Source: Vibrio neptunius (lineage in GTDB: Bacteria > Pseudomonadota > Gammaproteobacteria > Enterobacterales > Vibrionaceae). From it: 64,000 nt of DNA. The DNA lies in NCBI RefSeq assembly GCF_000967495.1, contig NZ_JXXU01000020.1, positions 23,156 through 87,155 of the forward strand, given 5' to 3'. Under the pieces are notes generated by a model. It made no database searches, was not told where the DNA came from, and saw only the letters and a list, made by a program, of their open reading frames with translations. The translations under genes were made by a program, and so were the position numbers. Each line of letters begins with the position of its first letter. Position 1 is the stretch's first letter. Below, piece after piece: positions 1-7,962 of this stretch.

Positions 1-420
1 ACACGCTGCCCTTCTTGCTCTGGCGTAAATCGTGTTCCCAATGAACGAGTATCTGAAAGCCCGAAATGCGGTAAATGCCAATCGGATTTACTCGACGGTG
101 CGCCGATTGAAGGAACCGAACTCAACTTTGATGCTATTTTGAACAGCAACCAACCGGTTGTCGTCGACTTTTGGGCACCATGGTGTAACCCATGTGTCGG
201 TTTCGCGCCGGTATTTTCTGACGTCGCCAAAGAGCGAGCCAATAACGTTCGATTTGTAAAAATAGATACAGAAAGCCAGCAAAATCTCGCAGCTAAGTAT
301 CAAATTAGAAGCATTCCTACTGTCATGGTATTCAAAGATGGCAAAAGAGTCGATGTTATCAATGGCGCCTTACCTAAAGGGCAATTTGATCAGTGGCTTA
401 ATGAGGCTTTAACTAAGTAA
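1..420 (+). CDS. trxC: Thioredoxin 2, 5' end cut off by the window
   Basis: This is a cytoplasmic thiol-disulfide reductase. The reading frame is open from the first base and ends with TAA at 418-420. Only a few N-terminal residues seem to be missing. The N-terminal zinc-ribbon has two CxxC pairs (CPSC and CGKC), which distinguish TrxC from TrxA. The thioredoxin fold follows, with DFWAPWC, the cis-proline motif RSIPT and the C-terminal helix. The active site reads WCNPC instead of the usual WCGPC. A strong terminator follows directly, so the gene ends its transcript here. TrxC is certain; the consequence of the Gly-to-Asn change is not known from sequence. Confidence 0.95.
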   Translation, partial: TRCPSCSGVNRVPNERVSESPKCGKCQSDLLDGAPIEGTELNFDAILNSNQPVVVDFWAPWCNPCVGFAPVFSDVAKERANNVRFVKIDTESQQNLAAKYQIRSIPTVMVFKDGKRVDVINGALPKGQFDQWLNEALTK

Positions 421-443
421 AAGAAACAAAATGTTCCGCTCTT

Positions 444-479
444 AAAGGCCGCCAGTCGCTACGACTAGCGGCCTTTTTT
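444..479 (+). terminator. Rho-independent terminator of trxC
   Basis: A 9-bp outer stem (AAAGGCCGC with GCGGCCTTT) encloses a second 5-bp stem (AGTCG/CGACT) and is followed by a T-run. It lies 24 bases after the trxC stop codon. Confidence 0.9.
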
Positions 480-619
480 CTATCTACAGCTAAAACTCGT
501 ATCGAAAAATGATTTTTATCGACACGACTAAAATTATTCGTTTTACCCAATATCAAAATCGCTCCATAGTCGCGCCGAAATACGTTCCATTTAATACACT
601 AACTCAAGAGGCTACGACG

Positions 620-1780
620 TTGGAAAACATTCTTGCTCCTGCACCAAAAGCTCGCATCTCAGTACCTGTTATCGCGCTGGCTCTTTATGCGGTAGCATCA
701 GGCTATTTAATGAGCTTGATCCCATTGATGCTACCGGAATACGGGCTACACAGCTCGTTGGCCAGTTGGTTAGCCAGTGTTTTCTATGCCGGTCTTTTAG
801 TTGGTGCGATTGCGATTGAACCGTTAGTCACTCGATTAGGCCACAAGAGCGCTTTTGTTCTTTGTTTAAGTATTTTTATCACGACCATTTTCGCGTTACC
901 GATATTTACCAACTCAGTGGCATGGATGTGTGCACGCTTTTTGGCCGGTATCTCTGTTGCTGGCGTATTCGTTATCGTTGAATCATGGTTGCTGCATGGC
1001 GACGAAGCGGCAAGAGCAAAACGTCTTGGCCTGTATATGGCAGCATTGTACGGTGGCAGCGCAATTGGCCAATTGGGCATTGGGGTATTGGGCGTTAACG
1101 GTGGCGTGCCTTTTATTGCCATCTTGACTCTATTGCTACTCGCTATCGTGGTTTTGCTGTTTGGAGAAACCGATCAGCCACAATCTGCGCATACGAGCAA
1201 TCTATCATTTAAGCAGATCACCAGATTAAGCCATGCGGCGATTATTGGTTGCATTGTTTCTGGCCTGATTCTTGGCGCTATTTACGGCTTAATGCCATTG
1301 GAACTGGCGCAGCAAGGTATTGACACTGACGATTTGGGCGGGTTGATGGCACTTGTCATTCTTGGTGGTATGGCCGTTCAACCCATGGTGCCATGGATGT
1401 CGAAATATTTTGGTCGAACCTTGTTGATGGCATTCTTCTGCCTACTCGGCGCTGCGTCTATTAGCTTAATTATGCTGGACGAGAACATCCGTGTTTTAGC
1501 CGTTAGCCTATTTTTGCTAGGCGTTGCTGCTTTTGCTCTGTACCCGATCGCAATCAATCTAGGCTGCGACAAATTGGACTCGCAGTACATTGTTTCAGCA
1601 ACACAAGTCATGCTGTTCAGCTATAGCTTGGGATCCGTTTTCGGCCCAATCATTGCGGGCTGGTACATGTCTGGTGATCACGGATTAATGGGCTACCTGT
1701 TCGCGATACTGCTGGCAACTTGCCTATATATGCTTGTTGCTAGCATCAAGACGAAACACCAAGCTATCGCTGGTGAATGA
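620..1780 (+). CDS. MFS transporter, YcaD-like
   Basis: This is an inner-membrane permease of the major facilitator superfamily, about 386 residues with roughly 12 hydrophobic segments and a central cytoplasmic loop. Repeats of small residues (for example LASVFYAGLLVGAI and SYSLGSVFGPIIAG) are typical of YcaD-like carriers. The substrate cannot be told from sequence. I place the start at TTG 620, which has an AAGAGG ribosome-binding site 8 bases upstream and gives a length normal for the family. An in-frame ATG at 509 would add 37 non-hydrophobic residues and has no ribosome-binding site. The gene stands alone between two terminators. Confidence 0.85.
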   Translation: MENILAPAPKARISVPVIALALYAVASGYLMSLIPLMLPEYGLHSSLASWLASVFYAGLLVGAIAIEPLVTRLGHKSAFVLCLSIFITTIFALPIFTNSVAWMCARFLAGISVAGVFVIVESWLLHGDEAARAKRLGLYMAALYGGSAIGQLGIGVLGVNGGVPFIAILTLLLLAIVVLLFGETDQPQSAHTSNLSFKQITRLSHAAIIGCIVSGLILGAIYGLMPLELAQQGIDTDDLGGLMALVILGGMAVQPMVPWMSKYFGRTLLMAFFCLLGAASISLIMLDENIRVLAVSLFLLGVAAFALYPIAINLGCDKLDSQYIVSATQVMLFSYSLGSVFGPIIAGWYMSGDHGLMGYLFAILLATCLYMLVASIKTKHQAIAGE

Positions 1781-1792
1781 ATCAATCCTTAT

Positions 1793-1822
1793 GCCGGTTA
1801 GTAGTCCCTCTAATCGGCTTTT
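1793..1822 (+). terminator. Terminator after the MFS gene
   Basis: The stem GCCGGTTAG / CTAATCGGC (one G-T pair) has an 8-base loop and is followed by TTTT. Its right arm contains the stop codon of the minus-strand acetyltransferase fragment. Confidence 0.7.
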
Positions 1823-2004
1823 CGGGCAATGCCCTGAACTCGACGAATCGCGAGCATAGTGTTACGAATATAGTCGACAGCATCGCCGTATTTGTCACCC
1901 ACAAAGCGAAGGAAGCCTTCCGTGTTGTAGAGTGACAGTATAAAGGTTGCATCTCCCTCGGTTGGTAAGCGCAGTTTCCAACGGCGAGTTTCTAGATTTT
2001 CCAT
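1810..2004 (-). pseudogene. GNAT acetyltransferase N-terminal remnant
   Basis: The 64-residue reading frame begins like a RimJ/RimL-type GNAT enzyme: an ETRRWKLRLPTEGDA strand-helix start, then YNTEGFLRFVGDK and DAVDYIRNTML. The family is normally about 160-180 residues. Here the match stops after the first third and the frame ends inside the terminator of the neighbouring MFS gene. The acetyl-CoA-binding motif (Q/RxxGxG/A) is absent, so the product cannot be an active acetyltransferase. I read it as a gene truncated by deletion at its 3' end. A short real gene is possible but unlikely. Confidence 0.6.
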
Positions 2005-2112
2005 ATCAGTTACTTACATATTACTCAGGTAAATGGTGAGCTTACCACCTACACTTAACGTAGAAAGTGATTGAGGTTTAGAAGCTCAATTGTTGTTTCA
2101 CGGAGGCCAATT

Positions 2113-2550
2113 ATGCGCTGTTTGATTCTCATTTTACTGCTTATTCAGAGTATTGGGCTTGCGTGGAGTTATCCGGCCTACTCACCAAAATGGGCTCATA
2201 GAAGCGTCATTTACTTCGCACCAACCAATGACGAACATGTGAAGCAGTTTTTACTTGAGACCCTAATCAATGAATGCGAACTTTCCGACCGAGACGTTAT
2301 CACTTTAGTCGTCACTCAAGATGGGTTTACCATTCCCACTTGGGTCAAGAACGAGTTTAACTTACTCAGTATGTTTAGAGTTTATGATGTTGAACCAGGT
2401 ACACATACCGCAATATTGATTGGAAAAGACGGTTCAGAAAAATTGCGTTGGGGCAAAGCAACGGATTGGGAAAACATTAAACAAACCATTGATCGTATGC
2501 CAATGCGTCAGCGCGAAATAAAGCAGAGGCCAAGCCCCTGCTCTGCATAA
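2113..2550 (+). CDS. Secreted DUF4174-domain protein
   Basis: The product has 145 residues: a hydrophobic signal segment (RCLILILLLIQSIGLAWS) and a compact domain that begins WAHRSVIYFAP. The domain continues with RDVITLVVTQDG and ends with a THTAILIGKDGSEKLRW core, the pattern of DUF4174. That family is thioredoxin-fold-like, of unknown role, and periplasmic. The start is ATG 2113, with CGGAGG at 2101-2106; an upstream in-frame TTG lacks such a site and would bury the signal peptide. The Cys residues are not in a CxxC arrangement, so redox activity is not implied. Confidence 0.75.
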   Translation: MRCLILILLLIQSIGLAWSYPAYSPKWAHRSVIYFAPTNDEHVKQFLLETLINECELSDRDVITLVVTQDGFTIPTWVKNEFNLLSMFRVYDVEPGTHTAILIGKDGSEKLRWGKATDWENIKQTIDRMPMRQREIKQRPSPCSA

Positions 2551-3261
2551 TTAAATGAAAAACAAACTCCAGTCGCTCACTTTTGTTCACTGGGTTCACT
2601 CGCCCAACTTCAAACTCGAGTTGACAAGTCAGCACCATTTTTTTCACGTCACCCACTGATAGCCGTTGTGGCTCGCTTTCGTAGATATCTCAAAAGGTTA
2701 ACGCTCCAATGCGAGGGCATTAATTCATAATAATGTAATATGCTGATGTTAGTTTTCTACTCAAAGATTACCTATCTGGTAGGAATTTAACCTTTGATTA
2801 TTAAAAAGCAAAAGCGATTTATTTAAATGAAGCCACTCTAATAACCATAATTAAAATGTAGGTATACAGATATTTAAAACACTTGTTTAATTCATGGATT
2901 AATAAAAAAATTAAAAATAATATTTCTATCATTTAAAGGTTTTCTTATAAACAAATACAACTAACGAGACCTTTATTTTCAAAGCCTGCCATTTATTTAA
3001 CGTTTACTAATTTATATATTACTAAAATCAATGAGAACAAACATTGCTCATTAAATTGCATTTAATGTGATCTATAGCGCATTCTAATTAATTCCATTGC
3101 TATAGATTTATCCAAAAAATAAAAGGAGATTATTAAACAAACGACTAAAGGTTGATATTTTCAAACAACACAGATTACTAGAAATATAAAACTCTACCCT
3201 TCAGTTACTTATAAAGGCTTTTAATGTCAGGGTTGAGTACAAATAAAAATAAGGTATTAGA
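2551..3261. other. AT-rich gene-free stretch upstream of the toxin-like genes
   Basis: About 700 bases have no convincing reading frame. From about 2730 onward the sequence is very A/T rich, with many A- and T-tracts. This is the kind of DNA silenced by H-NS-type proteins and often found upstream of transferred genes. An imperfect CRP-like half site (TGTGATC at about 3067) was seen. A promoter for the downstream pair must lie here, but none can be singled out. Confidence 0.5.
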
Positions 3262-4497
3262 ATGAAAAAAATAAAACAGCCACTTCTGTTATCAACACTT
3301 TGCTTGAGCTTGATCACGGCCGGTGCTCACGCTTCTACGTCCTATCAGGCACTGTCTCCAAATTCTGCTGAGCAGCAAATCGGCCAGATCAGTTATGACA
3401 CCATTCTGGGTGAGAATGGTGCCTTTATCGATTTAGATACCGATGAGTTCGTTTTAAATCAAAAAGAGTGGTTCCAGATTCAAACCTATGTTGAAGGTGC
3501 TTTGTCATTGCCAATTACAGAGGCGAGCATGAAATCAGCATTTGATATCGCTGATGATGTACCGTTTTCAAACTTCAAAGCCCTGATTGAACAATACAGC
3601 AAAGTTCACGCAGAAGCGTTTTACTGGAAACAGGACCTCTACCCCGACATTGTCGATTTAGCCTTGTCTCTATCCAATTATAACGATATTCAGAAGTACA
3701 TGTTAAACCCTCTGAGCGATCAACTCACTGTCATCCTCAACAAGTCTTTTTCTCCTCTACCCGCAGATGTTCAGGCAGTTGAGCAAGCACGCCAGCTTTC
3801 TATTGCGTATTTAAACGCTTTAAAAAACTTCTCAGTGAATAATCAACAGAAGGTGCAAAAAGCCAGTGAAGACTTGCTGACGTTCTCTACCAAGATTGAA
3901 GAGCAGAAGTTGCAATTAGATGTATTAAAAAGCACTCACAGTGGTTATTTGGAAGATGATGGCAGCGAACTACAACAAAGAGTGAATGACCTAAACAATC
4001 GTATCGACCAACTCAATAAAGATTACTCTCACTATGTGACTGTTGCCGCAACAGCCGTGACTTACGTTTGGTTCCCTGCTGTCGCCATTCCTATCATGGG
4101 TGTTTATGGTGACAAAGCAGAGAAGGCAAGAAAACTCCGTAACCAACTTCAGGATGAAGCGAAGGTACTTGAGGCCCAACTGTCTACCACTCAAAAGGTC
4201 TATAACTCTTACACTCGTTCAACAGAAAGCATCAAGATCATTTCAAGCAAAATCGAAAATGCGATCCCTTATGTGAACAAGCTAAAGCTTCACTGGCAGA
4301 AGATGAATACCGACTTCGATTCGTTAATCGTCGCGCTTGAAGCCGCGGAGTCAAATGCTGAAGTTCTGCAATCTAATGCGGTTCTAGCCGCAGCTGGAGC
4401 AATGGCAAACACTGCAGTTGCAGAACAAAACTGGAACACTATCAGCGAAAAAGCGAAAACATTCGCTAACAACGCGTACATTCAAAAAGCCGAATAG
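3262..4497 (+). CDS. XaxA/YaxA-like alpha-pore-forming toxin subunit with signal peptide
   Basis: The protein has 411 residues. Its order of elements resembles the alpha-xenorhabdolysin subunit A family (XaxA, YaxA). An N-terminal block has a YVEGALSLP motif, then helices containing HAEAFYWKQDL. A long coiled coil leads into a hydrophobic hairpin at about residues 257-283 (YVTVAATAVTYVWFPAVAIP). Next comes a charged GDKAEKARKLRNQL segment and a second long helix. In the known family, subunit A binds the membrane and helps subunit B form the pore. Unlike the classical members as I recall them, this protein starts with a clear Sec signal peptide (MKKIKQPLL..., cleavage near AHA-ST). The mature part has no cysteine. 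The start ATG follows AAGG. The family call rests on remembered sequences, not a search. Confidence 0.72.
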   Translation: MKKIKQPLLLSTLCLSLITAGAHASTSYQALSPNSAEQQIGQISYDTILGENGAFIDLDTDEFVLNQKEWFQIQTYVEGALSLPITEASMKSAFDIADDVPFSNFKALIEQYSKVHAEAFYWKQDLYPDIVDLALSLSNYNDIQKYMLNPLSDQLTVILNKSFSPLPADVQAVEQARQLSIAYLNALKNFSVNNQQKVQKASEDLLTFSTKIEEQKLQLDVLKSTHSGYLEDDGSELQQRVNDLNNRIDQLNKDYSHYVTVAATAVTYVWFPAVAIPIMGVYGDKAEKARKLRNQLQDEAKVLEAQLSTTQKVYNSYTRSTESIKIISSKIENAIPYVNKLKLHWQKMNTDFDSLIVALEAAESNAEVLQSNAVLAAAGAMANTAVAEQNWNTISEKAKTFANNAYIQKAE

Positions 4498-4548
4498 CCC
4501 TATTCCGGCATAAACCCATAACGGGATTCAGTCCCTAAACCGCTTCCC

Positions 4549-4605
4549 CACCCTCGCTTATGCGCTGGGTGCGGGAAACCCTACCCAAAAATCTTTATTG
4601 GGTAG
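4549..4605 (+). promoter_or_regulatory. Two stem-loops in the spacer between the toxin-like genes
   Basis: The first stem-loop pairs CACCC (4549-4553) with GGGTG (4567-4571) around an inner CGC/GCG stem. The second pairs CTACCCAA (4581-4588) with TTGGGTAG (4598-4605). The second ends nine bases before the ribosome-binding site of the downstream gene. Neither is followed by a T-run, so they are not ordinary terminators. They may tune translation or mRNA processing between the two genes. Confidence 0.45.
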
Positions 4606-4625
4606 CACCTCATAAGGAAATAAAA

Positions 4626-7025
4626 ATGAAAAAAATCCTTGCACTTGCTGTGACCACAGCAATATCAAATGGGGTTATGGCCTCAGATTGGCTCGACATT
4701 AATAACCTACCTGCAAACACACAATACCCAGCGTGGCTTGATAGCCCGTACTCAAAAACAGACTCAGTCACTCGTTCAACATCTGATCTGTATATCAATC
4801 TTAAGCAATGGATAACACAGCAAAACCTCTATCAAACTAAACCAACCCAACTCTTTATTTTTGCTGACACAATCGACGTGACCGACAACTTCAACCTGGT
4901 GATGAACAACCAGAGCATTGTTATCTTTGCACGTAAGATTGTTGGTAATGGCACCCCTACTTTCGTCCTTGGCCAACAAGGCGCGGCGGCTTCCATTACA
5001 GTAATCGCAGAGGAAGTGGAAACGCCGTTTAATGTACTCGCTTTCACCCCAGAAGGAGGCGTTACTGCCGACACAATTGGAACCAGCGAGAATACGGGCA
5101 CTTCCATCATTCTCTCTGGCGAGCATTATATCAAACAACAGCTAACCGATGATCTTGCCGCCAACTTTCAGCTAGCAAAATCGCAATTTTCTGACATTGT
5201 AAACCGTTCATTCGACATGGCTCTCAGCCTATATGACGAACAGCCGCAGACCAGTTTAGCCTTACTGAACTGGGTTGAACGCAGCATGCGCCATGCAGGC
5301 GCGACAGTGTCCGATGACCCATTACTGACGGATCTCTACTTTCAAACTGTTGCGTTCAAACAGTTTACTGATTTGAGTAGTCGGTCGGATAACTTCGTAC
5401 CTTATCTTGACCGCTCGCTGTATCAGGAAAAATACAGAGCGTATCTCAATGCCATGATTGCTTTTGAACAAAAGCGAGATATTGTGACAAGCCGAAACAC
5501 TCAGGTCGAAGATAAAATTGAAAACGCTCAGCTTGCTCTGGGCAATATCGAAGACGTCCTGCAATCTCAGAATGCTGTCGTCGAGCAGTCAGAGCAGAAT
5601 ATCTCCAAGCTGATTGATAGTGTCTCTGAGGTGGAAAGTCAGTATAAAACTCAGGAGCTTACAGCACTAAGTGCTCGTAGTAACTACCTGTATGGTGTTG
5701 AGGTATGGAAAACTCAACAGCAGCTTAACGCGGCGTTAGCGATATTCAAAGCAATCGCAGAAATTGGTAGTGCAGTGAGCGGTGTATTCACTGGAAACTT
5801 ATCAGGGATTAATGATATGACGGAGCAGCTGGCTAAAACTCCCGAAGCCCTTGATAAAGCGAAAAATCTAGTAACTAACGTTAAAAATGTAACCGGGATT
5901 ATCGACAATATAACCAAAACCGTCGCCGGGATTGCTTCCTTGACCAACGAAGTAAAGTCGACAATTAGGATACAGCGTATCTCGGAGAAAATGGATTCTT
6001 TCGATTTCGCGGTGCCATCTTTGAGTGAAAGTAACTTAGCTTGGGATCTTATGATCGCTGAGGTTAGGAGCAATCTACGATACGCGGATTCTCTTGGCAT
6101 TAGAGGGGCACGCGTATATCTACTTGAGTTAGAAAAGCAAGTCCTACTAGGAAAAGCAATCAATGCTTCCCAGCTAAACCTAGTACAAGAGCAAGCGAAA
6201 CTGGTCGATCTCCTGTTAACACGCAAAGTGACCATTAACCAGAAAGAGCGCCTGAATCATCTGATTGCAAATGCAAACCAAGATAGTGACGCACTGAAAA
6301 AAGTAGAACAGGAATTATCTCGCGTTTCATTGCACTTTAAACGTCCTATGTATGTAGCGCTTTCAAATTACGTTGCAGCCTACGAATATTGGGCACTGAA
6401 AAAAAGCGATATCAAACCCAGCCTGAGCAAGTCCTATCTAGATTATCAATTTGATTTAGCGGCGATTGAAAACGAGTATGTCAATGCACTAAATCGTTTC
6501 CAACCTGCGCCACAGGACTTCAACATCGATAACTTTGTCATTGACGATACGAAACAAATTGAAGCTCTAGCTAAGACGGGAGAGTTTAACTTCAACATCC
6601 CACTTGAACAATCACAGTTTTGTGCGTTTGACCGAGTCAGGCTCGACAAGATCCGCGTCTTCTTTGAGGGTGAGAATCTTCCTTATGGGAAGCAGTTCAA
6701 TCTGACGATTTCAAATGGTGGCAACTATTACGATAGATTTGGACAAGAGGAATTCAAGTTTAGTGCTAATCCATTAACAAGAGCTTTCTACTACCGTCTC
6801 GATGATGCGTTAAGCAACCAGGTCAGTATCATCACAGACGGGGCTTTGTCGAATAAATTCGCTTATGCCTACTTTGAGCCAACTCCCTTTACGAGCTGGA
6901 ACGTAGCTCTCAATAACTTTGATCACAATAACGCAGACAACAATCAGTACCTTCATTCTGTCAAACGTTTAAGAATTGAGTTTTCTGGCAGCGGCATACC
7001 AAACGGAAGAGGTTGTTCAAACTGA
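4626..7025 (+). CDS. Large secreted coiled-coil protein, probable partner of the toxin-like subunit
   Basis: I do not recognise a named family for this 799-residue protein. A Sec signal peptide (MKKILALAVTTAISNGVMA) is followed by a mostly beta-type domain (to about residue 165). A long helical, coiled-coil region (about 170-620) contains two hydrophobic stretches (about 364-394 and 415-442), the layout of alpha-helical pore formers. The last ~140 residues form a beta-rich domain with RVRLDKIRVFFEG and PTPFTSW motifs, faintly like the C-terminal part of Tc toxin A subunits. The only two cysteines are Cys666 and Cys797 and could form a disulfide there. The start is ATG 4626, with AAGGA at 4614. 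It lies 128 bases after the XaxA-like gene on the same strand. A role as the B component is inference. Confidence 0.6.
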   Translation: MKKILALAVTTAISNGVMASDWLDINNLPANTQYPAWLDSPYSKTDSVTRSTSDLYINLKQWITQQNLYQTKPTQLFIFADTIDVTDNFNLVMNNQSIVIFARKIVGNGTPTFVLGQQGAAASITVIAEEVETPFNVLAFTPEGGVTADTIGTSENTGTSIILSGEHYIKQQLTDDLAANFQLAKSQFSDIVNRSFDMALSLYDEQPQTSLALLNWVERSMRHAGATVSDDPLLTDLYFQTVAFKQFTDLSSRSDNFVPYLDRSLYQEKYRAYLNAMIAFEQKRDIVTSRNTQVEDKIENAQLALGNIEDVLQSQNAVVEQSEQNISKLIDSVSEVESQYKTQELTALSARSNYLYGVEVWKTQQQLNAALAIFKAIAEIGSAVSGVFTGNLSGINDMTEQLAKTPEALDKAKNLVTNVKNVTGIIDNITKTVAGIASLTNEVKSTIRIQRISEKMDSFDFAVPSLSESNLAWDLMIAEVRSNLRYADSLGIRGARVYLLELEKQVLLGKAINASQLNLVQEQAKLVDLLLTRKVTINQKERLNHLIANANQDSDALKKVEQELSRVSLHFKRPMYVALSNYVAAYEYWALKKSDIKPSLSKSYLDYQFDLAAIENEYVNALNRFQPAPQDFNIDNFVIDDTKQIEALAKTGEFNFNIPLEQSQFCAFDRVRLDKIRVFFEGENLPYGKQFNLTISNGGNYYDRFGQEEFKFSANPLTRAFYYRLDDALSNQVSIITDGALSNKFAYAYFEPTPFTSWNVALNNFDHNNADNNQYLHSVKRLRIEFSGSGIPNGRGCSN

Positions 7026-7045
7026 GAAGAATAGAGGTAATCAAT

Positions 7046-7073
7046 AAAAAATCACTATCTGAAATGATTTTTT
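7046..7073. terminator. A/T-rich hairpin terminator after the toxin-like pair
   Basis: AAAAAATCA pairs with TGATTTTTT around a 10-base loop, 20 bases after the stop codon. The stem is weak but ends in a T-run on both strands. Confidence 0.5.
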
Positions 7074-7087
7074 CGATACGCAGATAC

Positions 7088-7110
7088 AAAAAAACCAGCC
7101 GGAGCTGGTT
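7088..7110 (-). terminator. Terminator of the tRNA-Leu/tRNA-Cys transcript
   Basis: Read on the minus strand, the stem AACCAGC / GCTGGTT with a TCCG loop is followed by a run of T. It begins 20 bases after the end of the tRNA-Cys gene. Confidence 0.85.
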
Positions 7111-7129
7111 ACTGTATTCTCGTAGAGAA

Positions 7130-7203
7130 TGGAGGCGCGTCCCGGAGTCGAACCGAGGTCCACGGATTTGCAATCCGCTGCATAGCCACTCTGCCAACGC
7201 GCC
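7130..7203 (-). tRNA. tRNA-Cys (GCA)
   Basis: The 74-base gene folds as a standard cloverleaf. The acceptor stem starts GGCGCGT and the anticodon loop TTGCAAA gives anticodon GCA. The T-loop is TTCGACT, and CCA is encoded at the 3' end. It lies 12 bases after tRNA-Leu in the same transcript and is identical in sequence to the second tRNA-Cys copy at 7817-7890. Confidence 0.97.
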
Positions 7204-7215
7204 TCATTTTTTAGA

Positions 7216-7302
7216 TGGTGCCCCGGGCCGGACTTGAACCGGCACAGCGCGAACGCCGAGGGATTTTAAATCCCTTGTGTCTACCAATTCCACCACCAGG
7301 GC
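7216..7302 (-). tRNA. tRNA-Leu (TAA)
   Basis: The 87-base gene has the long variable arm of a class II tRNA. The anticodon stem GGGATTTAAAATCCC gives anticodon TAA. The T-loop is TTCAAGT and CCA is encoded. It is the first gene of a Leu-Cys transcript read leftward. Confidence 0.96.
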
Positions 7303-7362
7303 AACGCAATCATGCGATGGTAACACCATCTCTCATCGGACTTCGCCGTGAGAACGAGGCGT

Positions 7363-7390
7363 ACTTTAACGGATTGAGATTTAAGGTCAA
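7363..7390 (-). promoter_or_regulatory. Promoter of the tRNA-Leu/Cys transcript
   Basis: On the minus strand, TTGACC (7385-7390) and TAAAGT (7363-7368) are separated by 16 bases. They lie about 60 bases upstream of mature tRNA-Leu. The same arrangement, including the shared CTCAATCCGT spacer end, precedes the second tRNA-Cys gene. That repetition supports the call. Confidence 0.75.
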
Positions 7391-7816
7391 TAGAAATTTT
7401 ATCTTTTTTATTCAACCGGTTAAAATCCAAACTCTGCGGTACAATTGGCGATCATTTTGCACAAAAGATGCCCGTCATATTTGTTTTTCAAACGCACTAA
7501 AATATAACATCAAGTATTCAGTACTTGCTAAACCATGCTGATAATGGAACACCACGCGGCAAATTTACCAAAGCGACTAACATCGAAATGACAACAGGTT
7601 AGTAAACACTGCCTATTTTGTGTCCAGTAGATAACGAAGCTTTTGCGAGGTAGGCTTCGAGTAAAAGCGGCGAATAATAAAGTAAAGCAATCGCCAATTA
7701 TGAACTCGTGATTAAACCTATATGCAGTATGTACTTTACCTTAAAAAATTAAGGCATTGATCAAACAAGAGAATGAGATATTGATTAGAAATGTTACAAG
7801 AATAGAAGAAAAAGAA

Positions 7817-7890
7817 TGGAGGCGCGTCCCGGAGTCGAACCGAGGTCCACGGATTTGCAATCCGCTGCATAGCCACTCTGCCAACGCGCC
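7817..7890 (-). tRNA. tRNA-Cys (GCA), second copy
   Basis: This gene is identical to the tRNA-Cys at 7130-7203, with encoded CCA and anticodon GCA. It is separated from the Leu-Cys pair by about 500 bases and has its own promoter. The 427 bases between 7390 and 7817 hold no convincing gene. Confidence 0.97.
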
Positions 7891-7934
7891 TTTTCTTTTA
7901 ACGCTTTAGTTACCCACCGCTGCGTTCGATGCAT

Positions 7935-7962
7935 ACTTTACGGATTGAGCGATGAGAGTCAA
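7935..7962 (-). promoter_or_regulatory. Promoter of the second tRNA-Cys gene
   Basis: On the minus strand, TTGACT (7957-7962) and TAAAGT (7935-7940) have 16-base spacing. They are followed by a short leader into the tRNA. The sequence closely matches the promoter at 7363-7390. Confidence 0.75.

Noticed and set aside
2551..7310. Integrase or attachment repeats marking a mobile island
   Set aside because: No recombinase gene, insertion sequence or direct repeat of a tRNA end was found in the window.
7013..7541. Plus-strand open frames across the tRNA genes
   Set aside because: They run antisense through tRNA-Cys and tRNA-Leu and have no ribosome-binding site; the tRNA cloverleaves explain the sequence.
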